Part shown: piece after piece, positions 1-9,344 of the stretch
How positions within the stretch are numbered: the stretch's first letter is position 1
Layout: every line of letters begins with the position of its first letter
Assembly (NCBI GenBank): GCA_934667425.1
Contig: CAKULV010000010.1
Coordinates: 3,408 to 67,407 of the forward strand
Length of the DNA: 64,000 nucleotides
DNA from: an uncultured Kiritimatiellota bacterium
Lineage (GTDB): Bacteria > Verrucomicrobiota > Kiritimatiellia > RFP12 > UBA1067
Direction of reading: 5' to 3'
The notes under the pieces: model-generated
What the model was told of the DNA's origin: nothing
Seen by the model: only the letters and a program-made list of their open reading frames with translations
Database searches by the model: none
Translations under genes and position numbers: made by a program

Positions 1-27
1 ATGGGATTCAGAATGCCATTCGGATTA

Positions 28-36
28 TGGTATAAT
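28..36 (+). promoter_or_regulatory. extended -10 promoter of glgP
   Basis: TGG followed by a perfect TATAAT at 31-36. The -35 is weak (TTCAGA at 8-13, 17 bp spacer). It lies about 34 nt upstream of the glgP ATG, leaving a short leader that contains AAAAGG at 55-60 as a plausible ribosome site. It is one of many TGnTATAAT elements in this window. Confidence 0.75.
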
Positions 37-70
37 ATGCGCCCAACGGAACTAAAAAGGCTATAAACGA

Positions 71-2533
71 ATGAATGACGGGAAGTTGAGTTCGGGACGC
101 GTGGAGATGAGCGTCGCTGGATTGCAGGAAGACTATTCGCACTATCTCAGGTATACGCTGGCCAAGGATGAGCACACCGCAACGGCCCGGGATCGCTACA
201 TGGCGTTTGCCTTTGCCATTCGCGACAGGATCACCGAGCGCTGGATGGAGACGCAGGCGGAGTACCATCGCCAGAACGCAAAGTACGTGTACTACCTTTC
301 TCTTGAGTTCCTGATAGGCCGGCTTCTCGGCAACAACGTCATCAACCTCAAGGCCGACCAGCTCTGCCGGGATGCGTTGAGGGCATTCGGGCTCGACTGG
401 AACACGCTGCGGGATTTCGAGATGGATGCCGGGCTTGGCAATGGCGGATTGGGGCGGCTTGCCGCATGCTACCTCGATTCGATGTCCACGCTGGACTTGG
501 CCGCGATGGGGTACGGCATCCGCTACGACTACGGCATTTTCCGCCAGCGCATAGTGGACGGGCAGCAGGTCGAGGAGCCGGACCATTGGCTCAAGGATGG
601 GTATCCGTGGGAGATTGCCCGTCCCGAATACGCGCAGACCGTTTCGTTCGGCGGCCATGTCGATTGCACAAAGGGCGAGGATGGCGCGCTAAAGTGGGAG
701 TGGAAGCCGGATTCCACGGTTCAGGGCGTACCGTACGATCTTCCGATCGTCGGCTACAACCATGCGGTGAACACCCTGCGGCTCTGGAGCGCGCGCGCAC
801 TCGACGAGTTTGACCTTGCGGACTTCAACCAGGGGTCGTATGTCGCCGCGGTCGAGACCAAGGTCCTGGCCGAGAACCTCACGAAGGTACTCTACCCGAA
901 CGACAACACCATGGCCGGGAAGGAACTGCGGCTCAAGCAGCAGTACTTCTTCGTCGCGTGTTCCCTGAGGGACATACTGCGCCGTTTCCGCCAGAGCAAC
1001 GACAGCTGGGACGCGCTTCCCGAAAAGGCGTTCATCCACCTGAACGAGACGCATCCGGCGCTCGTCATCCCCGAGCTCATGCGAATCCTCGTGGACGAGG
1101 AGGGCCTCGAGTGGAACCGGGCGTGGGACATAACGCGCAGATCAACCGGCTACACGAACCACACGATTCTGCCGGAGGCGCTTGAGAAGTGGTCGGTGCG
1201 CATGATGGAGACGCTGCTTCCGCGGCACCTCCAGATAATCTACGAGATCAACAGCCGCTTCCTCAAGGAGCTTGTGGGCAAGATTCCGGTAGACCAGGAT
1301 CGCATAGCGCGCATGTCGCTCATCGACGAACACGGCGAGCGGTACGTGCGGATGGCGAACATGTGCATAGTGGGCTCGTCCTCGACCAACGGGGTCGCCA
1401 AGCTTCACAGCGAGATCCTGAAGAAATCCCTTTTCAAGGACTTCTACGAGCTCTATCCGGAACGGTTCACGAACGTAACGAACGGGATCACGCCGCGCCG
1501 CTGGCTCCTTAAGGCCAACCCGTCGCTCTCCCAGCTCATATCCGAGACGATCGGCACGGAGTGGATCACGCACCTTGAAGACCTGCGGATGCTGGAGCAG
1601 CACGGGGACGACGAGGATTTCCTGTGCGCCCTGGAGAAGATCAAGGGATCGAACAAGCGTTCGCTCGCGAGATACGTAAAGGAGTGCCTGGGCGAGATCA
1701 TCGACCCCAACACGCTTTTCGACGTGCAGGTCAAGCGTCTGCACGAATACAAGCGCCAGCTGATGCTGGCACTGTACATCATAATGCGCTACAACCGCAT
1801 CGTGTCCGACCCTTCGTACAACCCGGTTCCGCGCACGTTCATATTTGCGGCGAAGGCCGCGCCGGGCTATTGGATGGCGAAGCTCATAATCCGCTTCATC
1901 CACGACCTCGCAAAGCTTGTGAATGGCGATCCGCGCACGCGGGGGCTCATAAAGGTCGTGTTCCTGCCGGACTATCGCGTATCGCTCGCGGAGCGCATAA
2001 TGCCGGCGGCGGAGCTGTCCGAACAGATATCGCTCGCGGGCATGGAGGCCTCCGGCACCGGCAACATGAAGTTCATGATAAACGGCGCATTGACGATAGG
2101 CACGTATGACGGGGCGAACGTTGAGATACACGAGCAGGTCGGCGACGACAACATGTTCCTCTTCGGGATGCGAGCCGAGGACGTTGCGAGACTGAGGCCA
2201 TCCTACAACGCGCGCGAGTGCGCGGACAAGGATCCGGAGATAGGCGAAGCCCTGCGCTTCGTGAAGAGTGGCGTGATCTCTCCGGGCGATCCGTCCCGCT
2301 ACGAGCCGATCCTCAGGTCTCTTCTGGACTACAACGACTACTACATGCTCATAGCGGACTTGAGGTCGTATGCCGACACCCACGACAAGGTTGACGCCAC
2401 GTATCTCGACCGGGGCAAGTGGAACCACATGTCGCTTGTGAACATGGCCCGCAGCGGATTCTTCAGTTCAGACCGCGCCGTCGCGGAATACGCGCGAAAC
2501 ATCTGGCATGTCGCTCCCGTGATGTTTGGCTGA
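71..2533 (+). CDS. glgP: glycogen/starch phosphorylase
   Basis: Phosphorolysis of alpha-1,4-glucans to glucose 1-phosphate; cytoplasmic and PLP-dependent. The 820-residue product has the usual length of GT35 phosphorylases and is colinear with the family. The N-terminal half contains YYLSLEFLIGR and DAGLGNGGLGRLAACYLDS. The C-terminal half contains the PLP-lysine signature EASGTGNMKFMINGALTIGT, with the lysine at about residue 667. The chosen ATG follows AAAAGG by 10 nt. It has its own extended -10 promoter and is followed 50 nt later by bamA, which is functionally unrelated. An intact catalytic core implies glycogen storage in this organism. Confidence 0.97.
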   Translation: MNDGKLSSGRVEMSVAGLQEDYSHYLRYTLAKDEHTATARDRYMAFAFAIRDRITERWMETQAEYHRQNAKYVYYLSLEFLIGRLLGNNVINLKADQLCRDALRAFGLDWNTLRDFEMDAGLGNGGLGRLAACYLDSMSTLDLAAMGYGIRYDYGIFRQRIVDGQQVEEPDHWLKDGYPWEIARPEYAQTVSFGGHVDCTKGEDGALKWEWKPDSTVQGVPYDLPIVGYNHAVNTLRLWSARALDEFDLADFNQGSYVAAVETKVLAENLTKVLYPNDNTMAGKELRLKQQYFFVACSLRDILRRFRQSNDSWDALPEKAFIHLNETHPALVIPELMRILVDEEGLEWNRAWDITRRSTGYTNHTILPEALEKWSVRMMETLLPRHLQIIYEINSRFLKELVGKIPVDQDRIARMSLIDEHGERYVRMANMCIVGSSSTNGVAKLHSEILKKSLFKDFYELYPERFTNVTNGITPRRWLLKANPSLSQLISETIGTEWITHLEDLRMLEQHGDDEDFLCALEKIKGSNKRSLARYVKECLGEIIDPNTLFDVQVKRLHEYKRQLMLALYIIMRYNRIVSDPSYNPVPRTFIFAAKAAPGYWMAKLIIRFIHDLAKLVNGDPRTRGLIKVVFLPDYRVSLAERIMPAAELSEQISLAGMEASGTGNMKFMINGALTIGTYDGANVEIHEQVGDDNMFLFGMRAEDVARLRPSYNARECADKDPEIGEALRFVKSGVISPGDPSRYEPILRSLLDYNDYYMLIADLRSYADTHDKVDATYLDRGKWNHMSLVNMARSGFFSSDRAVAEYARNIWHVAPVMFG

Positions 2534-2586
2534 GGCCTGCGAGGCTGTTGCCTGATGGACGAGATCAAAGGAAAAGGGGAAGGATG

Positions 2587-4974
2587 ATGAGAGGTTTCAT
2601 TGCAATGGCCGCCATTGCGGCCGCGACCATGCAGTTGGGCGCAGCCAAGGTGGTGAGCGTTTCCGCGCGCAGCACTACCGCCGATGACGCCGATGTGTCG
2701 GCGGTCACGTCGAGGTGCGAGGTGAAGCCGGGATCGGAGTACGATCCTGCCGCCTGCGCGAGGGACGTCAAGGCCTTGAGGGATTCCGCCGAATACGAGG
2801 ACATAACGGTGGAGGCAAAGCATACGGACAACGGCATCAGCGTAGTGTACGTGGTGACGCCGAAGCCCCGCTACCACGGTCCGCTGAACTGCAAGGGCAA
2901 CGAATACTGGAATGCGTCCAAGATTGCGAAGTACGCCGACCTCAAGGACGGATACGCCTACGGGGAGGCGGATATCGCGGCGGCGGCGAACAGGATACGC
3001 GACGAGTATCGCAAGAAGCAGTTCCCGGACGTCAAGGTGACGCCTGAAGTCGAAAAGCTCCCTTCGGGAGGCGGCATTTCGGTGACGATGGTCATAGACG
3101 AGGGCGTCCGCAGCAAGATCAAGTCCTACACGTTCGAGGGCAACGAACACGTCGAGGCGGATGCGCTGCGCGAGTCCTTCGGCTGGTATCCGTGGTGGAA
3201 TCCGATCGGCTGGTTTACGGACGAGCCGGTTACGAAGCAGGATCTTGCGGAGGCTGCGGAGAAGATTGCGGCGCATTACCGCAATCTCGGATACCTCGAC
3301 GTTTCGGTGGGCGAGGCCGAGCGTGTGCCACGCGAGGATGGAGAGTCGGCGGACATACGCTTCAAGATAGTGGAAGGGCCGTGCTACCGGGTGAATTCCA
3401 TTTCCGTGACCGGGGTGAAGACGTATCCAGAGGCGGCGGTTCTCGCGTCCGTAAAGGCCGTCTCGAGCGGGGACGTGGCCGGAGAGGCCACCTTGAAGTC
3501 GGCTGCAAGGGAGATCGAGGTGTTCTGCGGGTCGGGGGACAAGCCGCTCGCGGATACGCACGTAGAGACCGTATGGGTGCCGGCGAAGGATGGCGCGGAC
3601 GGGCTCGACATAGTGTTCAAGGTGACGGAAGGCGTTCCTGTGACGATTGACCGGGTGCTCGTTCGCGGCAACGACTACACGAAGGACAAGGTGATCCGCC
3701 GGGAGATCTCTCTCTCCCCGGGCGATCCGATGATCGAGGACAAGGCCGAACAGTCCAAGCGCCGCCTTGAGAACCTGCGGTATTTCGACCGGGTCAGGTT
3801 CTATCTCGAACGCAAGAGCAACGTCGAGGCGAAGCCCGGCGAACCGGAGTTGAGGGATCTCGTGTACGAGGTCTCGGAGAAGAACACGGGACAGTTCATG
3901 ATCGGCATTGGCGCATCTAGCGTTGATTCCGTGTACGGCACGGTGGAGCTTTCGGAATCGAACTTCGACCTGTTCAACCCCTGGCGTTTCCGCGGCGCCG
4001 GGCAGAAGGGCCGCATCCTCCTGCAGGCCGGTCCGCGCTACCAGTCGTACGAGGCGTCGGTCACCGAACCGCATCTCTTCGACCGGCTTCTTGAGCTGAC
4101 CGTGGAGGGGTATCGTCGCCAGCGCTGGTACGACGACTACGACATAATCCGCAACGGCGCCGCCGTGACGCTCTCGTATCCGGTCAAGTTCTGGCCGACG
4201 GCGAAGACGATGGGGCGTCTCGGTTTCCGCCTCGGGGCCGAATTCATCGAGTTCGACGATGTGGAGAGCGACCAGTACTTCCTCGACAAGGGTTTTGGAT
4301 CGCACCGCAAGGGCGACTACGGCCCTGTCTTCAAGTGGCAGGAAGACGAGTACGGCGACAACTGGGAGATGCCGTTCAGGATATTCTGGGAGGACGACAC
4401 ACGCGACAGCTTCAGGTTCGCGACGCGCGGTCATCGCGTATCCGTGTACGGCGACCTTGTCGGCGGCGACAACAACTACTGGAAGGTGGGATTCAACTTC
4501 CGCAAGTACTACACGATTTGGAAGCGCTTCAACCACGTGCTTGCGATAGGGCTTCGCGGAGACACGGTCGATACGTTCTCCGACGAGCTGCCGATCTACG
4601 ACAAGCTGTTCCTCGGCGGTCCGCGCACGATCCGCGGCGTGGAGTACCGCGACATCGCCCCCCGCGTGTGGAGGCAGGCCGGCAAGAAGGGCAGCTACGC
4701 CGCCTGGGGCGGCCAGACGAGCTGGTGCCTGAATGCCGAGTATGCGGTGCCGGTGGTGAAGTACGTGCGCGTCGCGGCATTCACCGATCTTGGATCAGTC
4801 GGCGAAGACGAATTCGACTTCAGCACAGACTACTTCTGCTGGTCTGTCGGCCTGGGCCTGCGCCTGGACATAGAGAGCTTCCCGATCCGGCTCGATTTCG
4901 CGGTTCCCGTGGTTGAACCCGACGATGATGTGGACAAGGAATGCTTCTCGTTCACGATCGGCTACGATTTCTGA
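2587..4974 (+). CDS. bamA: outer membrane protein assembly factor BamA (Omp85)
   Basis: Core subunit that inserts beta-barrel proteins into the outer membrane. The product is about 795 residues, opening with a signal peptide (MRGFIAMAAIAAATMQLGAA). A series of POTRA repeats follows to about residue 430, with typical stretches such as ITVEAKHTDNGISVVYVV and IDRVLVRGNDYTKDKVIRRE, then a C-terminal 16-strand barrel. The barrel carries the conserved loop-6 motif (GGPRTIRGVEY) and ends in a terminal phenylalanine (GYDF), the usual outer-membrane signature. Two in-frame ATGs (2584 and 2587) follow AAGGGGAAGG; the second has better spacing. The open frame continues upstream into glgP, but that extension has no signal sequence. 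skp lies directly downstream, the classic order. Confidence 0.96.
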   Translation: MRGFIAMAAIAAATMQLGAAKVVSVSARSTTADDADVSAVTSRCEVKPGSEYDPAACARDVKALRDSAEYEDITVEAKHTDNGISVVYVVTPKPRYHGPLNCKGNEYWNASKIAKYADLKDGYAYGEADIAAAANRIRDEYRKKQFPDVKVTPEVEKLPSGGGISVTMVIDEGVRSKIKSYTFEGNEHVEADALRESFGWYPWWNPIGWFTDEPVTKQDLAEAAEKIAAHYRNLGYLDVSVGEAERVPREDGESADIRFKIVEGPCYRVNSISVTGVKTYPEAAVLASVKAVSSGDVAGEATLKSAAREIEVFCGSGDKPLADTHVETVWVPAKDGADGLDIVFKVTEGVPVTIDRVLVRGNDYTKDKVIRREISLSPGDPMIEDKAEQSKRRLENLRYFDRVRFYLERKSNVEAKPGEPELRDLVYEVSEKNTGQFMIGIGASSVDSVYGTVELSESNFDLFNPWRFRGAGQKGRILLQAGPRYQSYEASVTEPHLFDRLLELTVEGYRRQRWYDDYDIIRNGAAVTLSYPVKFWPTAKTMGRLGFRLGAEFIEFDDVESDQYFLDKGFGSHRKGDYGPVFKWQEDEYGDNWEMPFRIFWEDDTRDSFRFATRGHRVSVYGDLVGGDNNYWKVGFNFRKYYTIWKRFNHVLAIGLRGDTVDTFSDELPIYDKLFLGGPRTIRGVEYRDIAPRVWRQAGKKGSYAAWGGQTSWCLNAEYAVPVVKYVRVAAFTDLGSVGEDEFDFSTDYFCWSVGLGLRLDIESFPIRLDFAVPVVEPDDDVDKECFSFTIGYDF

Positions 4975-5031
4975 ACGCTCTAGGTCAGATGCACCAAAGG
5001 ACAAACGGTTTAGATTACAATTGGAGCAGAT

Positions 5032-5577
5032 ATGAAGAAGTTAATAGCATGCACTTGCATCGCCCTCGCAATGGTTGCCGGGGCGGAAATGAAACTTGGG
5101 GTCGTCAACCTTGAGGTGCTGATAAAGAACCATCCGAGCCACGCCTCGAACAAGACGCTCGTTAAATCGACCGCAGACGACTACCGCAAGAAGATGGAGA
5201 CCCATCAGGAGCAGATGAAAAGCCTGATGGAAGAAGGGGCCAAGGTGCAGTCCGACAGCAGGAATCCGATGCTCAGCGCAGGCGCGAAGGCTGATCTCCA
5301 GAAGAAGTGGGAAGGCATTCAGCGCAAGGCCTATGCCGCACAGCAGGAGATGCGGGCGGACGACCAGCGCTTCCAGGAGGAGCTTGCCGACCTTCAGCAG
5401 AGACTGTTCAAGATCGAGAAGAGGGATGTCGAGGCGAAGATCGGCGAGTTCGCAAAGTCCGAGGGCTACGACCTGATAGTGGATATCGCGGCCTGCGGAT
5501 TCGCGAAGCCAGAACTTGAAGTCACCGATGCCGTCCTGAAGCGGATGGGCGTCGATCCCGCCAAGAAGGCCGAATAG
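5032..5577 (+). CDS. skp: OmpH/Skp family periplasmic chaperone
   Basis: Periplasmic chaperone that holds unfolded outer-membrane proteins for BamA. The 181-residue product has a short signal peptide (MKKLIACTCIALAMVAGAE), the family-typical N-terminal strand MKLGVVNLEVLIKNHPS, and a long charged coiled coil (about residues 45-140, rich in K, E and Q). It closes with the conserved strand YDLIVDIAACGF. GGAG lies 6 nt before the ATG. Position directly after bamA supports the call. Confidence 0.92.
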   Translation: MKKLIACTCIALAMVAGAEMKLGVVNLEVLIKNHPSHASNKTLVKSTADDYRKKMETHQEQMKSLMEEGAKVQSDSRNPMLSAGAKADLQKKWEGIQRKAYAAQQEMRADDQRFQEELADLQQRLFKIEKRDVEAKIGEFAKSEGYDLIVDIAACGFAKPELEVTDAVLKRMGVDPAKKAE

Positions 5578-5598
5578 CCTTCATGCGACACTGATACC

Positions 5599-6744
5599 GT
5601 GCAGAGAACGGACAAAATAGGCGGATTTGACGTCATTGCGCGCGATGCGGCGACCAAGGCTCGCCGAGGCGTGCTGCATCTTGCGCATGGAGATGTCGAG
5701 ACTCCGGTGTTCATGCCTGTCGGCACACAGGCAACAGTGAAGTCGCTAGAGCCTCGCGATCTTCTCGCGGAGGATGCACGGATAATCCTGTCAAACACAT
5801 ACCACCTGTTCCTCCGTCCGGGCAAGGAAATCCTGGCGGCGGCGGGTGGGCTTCACAGGTTCATGGGATGGGAACGTCCCATCCTTACGGACTCCGGCGG
5901 CTTCCAGGTGTTTTCGCTCGCGAAGATCCGCAAGCTTACGCCTGATGGCGTTGTGTTCAATTCCCACATTGACGGCCACGAGTTCTTCATGGGGCCGAGG
6001 GAGTCCATGGACATGCAACGCGTCATAGGGTCCGACATCGCGATGGTGTTCGACGAATGCCTGCCGTATCCATGTGACAGGTCGCGCGCGGAAAAGAGCG
6101 TAGATACGACGATCGCGTGGGCCAGGATGTCGCTTGAGGCTCCGCACGCGGAAGGCCAGCAGGTGTTCGGGATAGTGCAGGGAGGTGTTTATGCCGACCT
6201 GCGGAGGCATTGCGCCGAAGAGCTCGTGAAGATGGATTTTCCAGGCTACGCGATTGGCGGTGTGTCCGTTGGCGAACCGGAAGAGGAGATGTACCGGGCC
6301 GTCGAGGCGAGCGTGCCGTTTCTGCCGGACGGCAAGCCCCGCTACGTGATGGGGCTTGGCGTGATCCACCAGATAGCCCAGTGCGTTGCGCGTGGCGTAG
6401 ACATGTTCGACTGCGTGTTGCCCACACGGATCGCCCGTCACGGCACGGCAGTTACGAGGAACGGGAACCTGTCGGTCAAGGCCGCCTCACGCTCCATGGA
6501 GTTCGGTCCGGTGGAGGATGGCTGCGACTGCTATTGCTGCAGGAACTTCTCGCGCGCATACATAAGGCATCTCCTGAATGCGGACGAGATACTTGGGGTG
6601 CGGCTGCTCACCATACACAACATACACTGTCTGCTCAGCGTGATGCGCGACATGCGCAAATCGATTTCTGACGGCACGTTCGCCGACAGGTTCTTAAACA
6701 AAAACATCGCGTCCGTAACTGCCGCCGGGCAGTCCGGGACATGA
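5599..6744 (+). CDS. tgt: queuine/preQ1 tRNA-ribosyltransferase
   Basis: Exchanges G34 of GUN anticodon tRNAs for preQ1. The 381-residue length is normal. Key motifs are present: LSNTYHLFLRPG, the active-site DSGGFQVFS (Asp near residue 98), YAIGGVSVGEP, and DCVLPTRIARHG containing the nucleophile Asp near 271. The zinc site is CDCYCC followed by a downstream HNIHC, matching Cys-x-Cys-x2-Cys...His. It starts at GTG with no good Shine-Dalgarno and lies 21 nt after skp. yajC follows, as in many bacteria. Confidence 0.96.
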   Translation: MQRTDKIGGFDVIARDAATKARRGVLHLAHGDVETPVFMPVGTQATVKSLEPRDLLAEDARIILSNTYHLFLRPGKEILAAAGGLHRFMGWERPILTDSGGFQVFSLAKIRKLTPDGVVFNSHIDGHEFFMGPRESMDMQRVIGSDIAMVFDECLPYPCDRSRAEKSVDTTIAWARMSLEAPHAEGQQVFGIVQGGVYADLRRHCAEELVKMDFPGYAIGGVSVGEPEEEMYRAVEASVPFLPDGKPRYVMGLGVIHQIAQCVARGVDMFDCVLPTRIARHGTAVTRNGNLSVKAASRSMEFGPVEDGCDCYCCRNFSRAYIRHLLNADEILGVRLLTIHNIHCLLSVMRDMRKSISDGTFADRFLNKNIASVTAAGQSGT

Positions 6745-6766
6745 AAACAACAAAGGAATACGAAAC

Positions 6767-7117
6767 ATGAACTCACTTGTTCTTTTTGCGCAGGCCGCAC
6801 AGGAAGCGGCGAAGCCAACGGCCCAGCAGGGCGGCGGAATGGGCATGCTTGTGCCGATGCTGCTCATATTCGCGATCTTCTACTTCATGATGATACGTCC
6901 GCAGCAGCGCAAGGAGAAGGAGCGCCGCAAGATGATCGAGGAGCTTCGCGCGGGCGCGAGAGTCGTCTTCGCGGGCGGTCTCATAGGCACAATCAAGGAG
7001 TGCAGGGAAAAGACGTTCCTCATCGAGATTGCCTCGGGAGTGTCGGTCGAGGTCGCCCGGTCTTCCGTTGCCGGTTTGGCCGACGACGGCGCCAAGACTG
7101 AATCCTCAGCCAAGTGA
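6767..7117 (+). CDS. yajC: preprotein translocase accessory subunit YajC
   Basis: Small inner-membrane partner of SecDF. The 116-residue protein has one membrane segment (MLVPMLLIFAIFYFMMIRP, about residues 27-45) followed by the diagnostic basic stretch RPQQRKEKERRKM. A cytoplasmic beta-rich domain contains VVFAGGLIGTIKE, equivalent to the VVTxGGIxG motif of YajC. It follows tgt by 22 nt. secD and secF are not nearby in this window. Confidence 0.95.
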   Translation: MNSLVLFAQAAQEAAKPTAQQGGGMGMLVPMLLIFAIFYFMMIRPQQRKEKERRKMIEELRAGARVVFAGGLIGTIKECREKTFLIEIASGVSVEVARSSVAGLADDGAKTESSAK

Positions 7118-7120
7118 CCG

Positions 7121-8071
7121 ATGGGGTTCGAGCGGAGAAAGTTCCGTTCGATCGGTCCCGACTCGCACCTGCTCGGAACGGTGATCGAATACAACAGCAA
7201 CCGCGATGGCGACCCGTCTGGCGGGTGGAAGTGGGCCGTGTGCGCCGTGCTTGCCGTTGCGGTGCTGGTGTCGTTCACATCGGCACGCGGATGCTTCAGG
7301 CGAAAGGGCGGCGATGACGTCCGTACGCCAGTGCCGCCGGGTGTCGTTTCGCAGGCACTGGCGGTTCCGGCATCGGACGGAAGTGCCGGTGGTGGAGAAT
7401 CGCAGAGGGGCAATCCCGTCCATGTACAGCTGTCTGCGGCGGCAAGGCAGGCCGAGTCGTGGGCGCGAAACGCTTCCGGGCGTCCGCAGCTTGAGCGGAC
7501 GCTGCTGATGCGTCTGGCGGATGCCGAGCGCCTTGGGGAGCTTGAGATAGCCGTAGATACCATTGAGAAGCTGCGCAAGAAGCCGTCAATGGCCGATTTG
7601 GACGACAAATTGGCCCGTCGGCTCGGCGCACTGAACATGGAGCGGATACTTTCCGGCAATCCCGTGCCTTGGGTCAAGGAAACCGTCGTGCGCCGCAACC
7701 AGACAGTCCATCGGATAGCCAGGGAACACGGTTCGACCGTCGCGGCGATACGAAGGCTCAACGACCTCCCGCCAGGAGTCGAGCCGGAGCCGGGGCGCAA
7801 GCTGCGCGTACTGGAGTTTCCCCGGGCTGCGCTTGTGGTCCACAAGCAGACGCGCTATGCGGATCTGTCGCTTGGCGGCAAGCTGTTCAAGAGGTACTAC
7901 GTCACGACGAAGTCCGGCTGCGCCCCCGGTGCATATCCCATAACAAGCAAGACCGACGAGGGGCCGCGCTCGCGTTTTGCCTCCCTTGGCATACGAATCG
8001 CGCCGGTTGACCTGCTTGAGCTTGACATGTTCCTCGCGCCTGGCTCGCTTCTCACGGTGTCAGAAATGTAG
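7121..8071 (+). CDS. membrane-anchored LysM protein with truncated L,D-transpeptidase-like C-terminus
   Basis: The 316-residue protein begins 3 nt after yajC. It has a cytoplasmic N-terminus of about 38 residues, one membrane helix (WKWAVCAVLAVAVLVSF, about 37-53), a low-complexity linker, a helical region (about 110-180) and a LysM-like module (VRRNQTVHRIAREHGSTVAAIRRLNDL, about 190-235) for peptidoglycan binding. The last 75 residues resemble the beginning of a YkuD fold (VVHKQTRYADLSLGGKLFKRYYV), but the protein ends before any His/Cys catalytic motif. I infer a non-catalytic cell-wall-binding role; an amidase or transpeptidase activity is not supported. Confidence 0.7.
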   Translation: MGFERRKFRSIGPDSHLLGTVIEYNSNRDGDPSGGWKWAVCAVLAVAVLVSFTSARGCFRRKGGDDVRTPVPPGVVSQALAVPASDGSAGGGESQRGNPVHVQLSAAARQAESWARNASGRPQLERTLLMRLADAERLGELEIAVDTIEKLRKKPSMADLDDKLARRLGALNMERILSGNPVPWVKETVVRRNQTVHRIAREHGSTVAAIRRLNDLPPGVEPEPGRKLRVLEFPRAALVVHKQTRYADLSLGGKLFKRYYVTTKSGCAPGAYPITSKTDEGPRSRFASLGIRIAPVDLLELDMFLAPGSLLTVSEM

Positions 8072-8125
8072 CCCCTTGCGCCTGCCTTGTCCAAAGGAAA
8101 CTTTCAACAAAAAGGAGAATGAATT

Positions 8126-9316
8126 ATGTGTACGAGAAAATTGCTTGCGTTCGCACTTGGAACGGCGGTGTGCTACGCTTCATCGGCCGTGGAGAAAAGG
8201 CCTGTTGACGTTCCTGAACTGATGACGACATTCGACGGGAGGAAGGTTGAGACGGTGGCGCAATGGGAGAAGGTAAGGGCGCCGGAACTCCTCGAGGAGT
8301 TCACCTCGGTGGAATATGGCCGAAGGCCGGTGGAGCGTCCGGCGGCGCTCTCGTTTGAGGAGGCGGAGCCGGATGCCGTGATGATGGGTGGCAAGGCGTT
8401 GCGCAAGCGCATCCGGGTGGCGTACAAGGGTCCGTATGGCGGAGGGTCTTTCGTGTTCACGGCGTTCATTCCGCGTCAGGACAAGCCAGTCCCGGCGTTT
8501 CTCCTGATATGCAACCGCAACCCAGACGAGAACATCGATCCAACGCGCAACGCCAAGAGCGGGTTCTGGCCGGCGGAGGAAATCGTCGATCGCGGCTATG
8601 CGGCAATCGCTATCTGGAACGGAGATATCGCGCCAGACAGGAACACAGGCAACACGAAGGGCGTCTTCGCGGCGTTCCGCGACGTGGAGAGTCCGCAGTC
8701 TCCGAAGGACGGATGGGGCACGCTCTCCGCCTGGGCCTGGGGGGCGAGCCGGGTAATGGACTGGATCGAGACGGAGCCGCTTTTGAACGCAAGCCGCGTT
8801 GCCGTTGTCGGACACTCTCGAGGCGGCAAGACGGCGCTTGTGGCGGGCGTATACGACAAGCGGTTCGCCATGGCGTGTTCCAATGATTCGGGATGCTCGG
8901 GGGCGAAGCTGAACCACATCGATCTTCCGGAGTCGGAGCATGTGGTCCAGATCATGCGTTCCTTCCCGTATTGGTTCTGCGCCAACTACACGCAATGCGT
9001 GAATTCCGAACTGGACTGGCGCGTCGACCAGCATGAGTTCATCGCGCTCATGGCTCCTCGGCTCGTATGCATAGCCTCCGCCACGGAGGACGTGTGGGCA
9101 GGGCAGGAGGGCGAATACTTCAGCGGGGTGCTAGCCTCCCCGGCGTGGGAGCTGTACGGCAAGAGGGGATTGGTGTCGGATTCGTTCCCGTCTGCGGAAA
9201 CCCCGCTTCAGGAAGGGTGCATATCCTACCACCTGAGGACTGGAAAGCACAACCTCACGCCCTACGATTGGTCTTGCTACATGGATTTTGCCGATCGCCA
9301 TGGTTGGCGCAAATGA
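8126..9316 (+). CDS. secreted CE15-like (glucuronoyl) esterase
   Basis: Alpha/beta hydrolase of 396 residues with an N-terminal signal peptide (about residues 1-20). The nucleophile elbow GHSRGGK (Ser near residue 230), the following NDSGCSGAKLN, VDQHEFIALMAPR and the C-terminal histidine in RTGKHNLTPYDW (near 375) match bacterial CE15 4-O-methyl-glucuronoyl methylesterases. These cleave ester bonds between glucuronic acid on xylan and lignin alcohols. AAAAGGAG lies 8 nt before the ATG. No xylanase gene is adjacent, so the substrate in this organism is inferred from family only. A general acetyl-xylan esterase is the main alternative. Confidence 0.82.
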   Translation: MCTRKLLAFALGTAVCYASSAVEKRPVDVPELMTTFDGRKVETVAQWEKVRAPELLEEFTSVEYGRRPVERPAALSFEEAEPDAVMMGGKALRKRIRVAYKGPYGGGSFVFTAFIPRQDKPVPAFLLICNRNPDENIDPTRNAKSGFWPAEEIVDRGYAAIAIWNGDIAPDRNTGNTKGVFAAFRDVESPQSPKDGWGTLSAWAWGASRVMDWIETEPLLNASRVAVVGHSRGGKTALVAGVYDKRFAMACSNDSGCSGAKLNHIDLPESEHVVQIMRSFPYWFCANYTQCVNSELDWRVDQHEFIALMAPRLVCIASATEDVWAGQEGEYFSGVLASPAWELYGKRGLVSDSFPSAETPLQEGCISYHLRTGKHNLTPYDWSCYMDFADRHGWRK

Positions 9317-9327
9317 TCCGCCGGAAA

Positions 9328-9336
9328 TGGTATAAT
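9328..9336 (+). promoter_or_regulatory. extended -10 promoter of cysE (leaderless)
   Basis: TGG plus perfect TATAAT at 9331-9336. The cysE ATG at 9345 begins 8 nt after the -10, so transcription is expected to start at or next to the start codon. No Shine-Dalgarno sequence is present and no convincing -35 is seen. Confidence 0.75.
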
Positions 9337-9344
9337 ACAAACCT

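Noticed and set aside
1142..2428. 428-codon minus-strand open frame opposite glgP
   Set aside because: It lies wholly antisense to a clear glycogen phosphorylase, has no ribosome site or recognisable domain, and arises from GC-rich third positions.
2341..4536. 731-codon minus-strand open frame opposite bamA
   Set aside because: Antisense to bamA with Arg/Val/His-rich, low-information sequence and no signal or domain; a codon-bias shadow.
5011..5021. TTACAAT-like -10 just before skp
   Set aside because: A start about 7 nt downstream would fall beyond the GGAG ribosome site used by skp, and no -35 is present.
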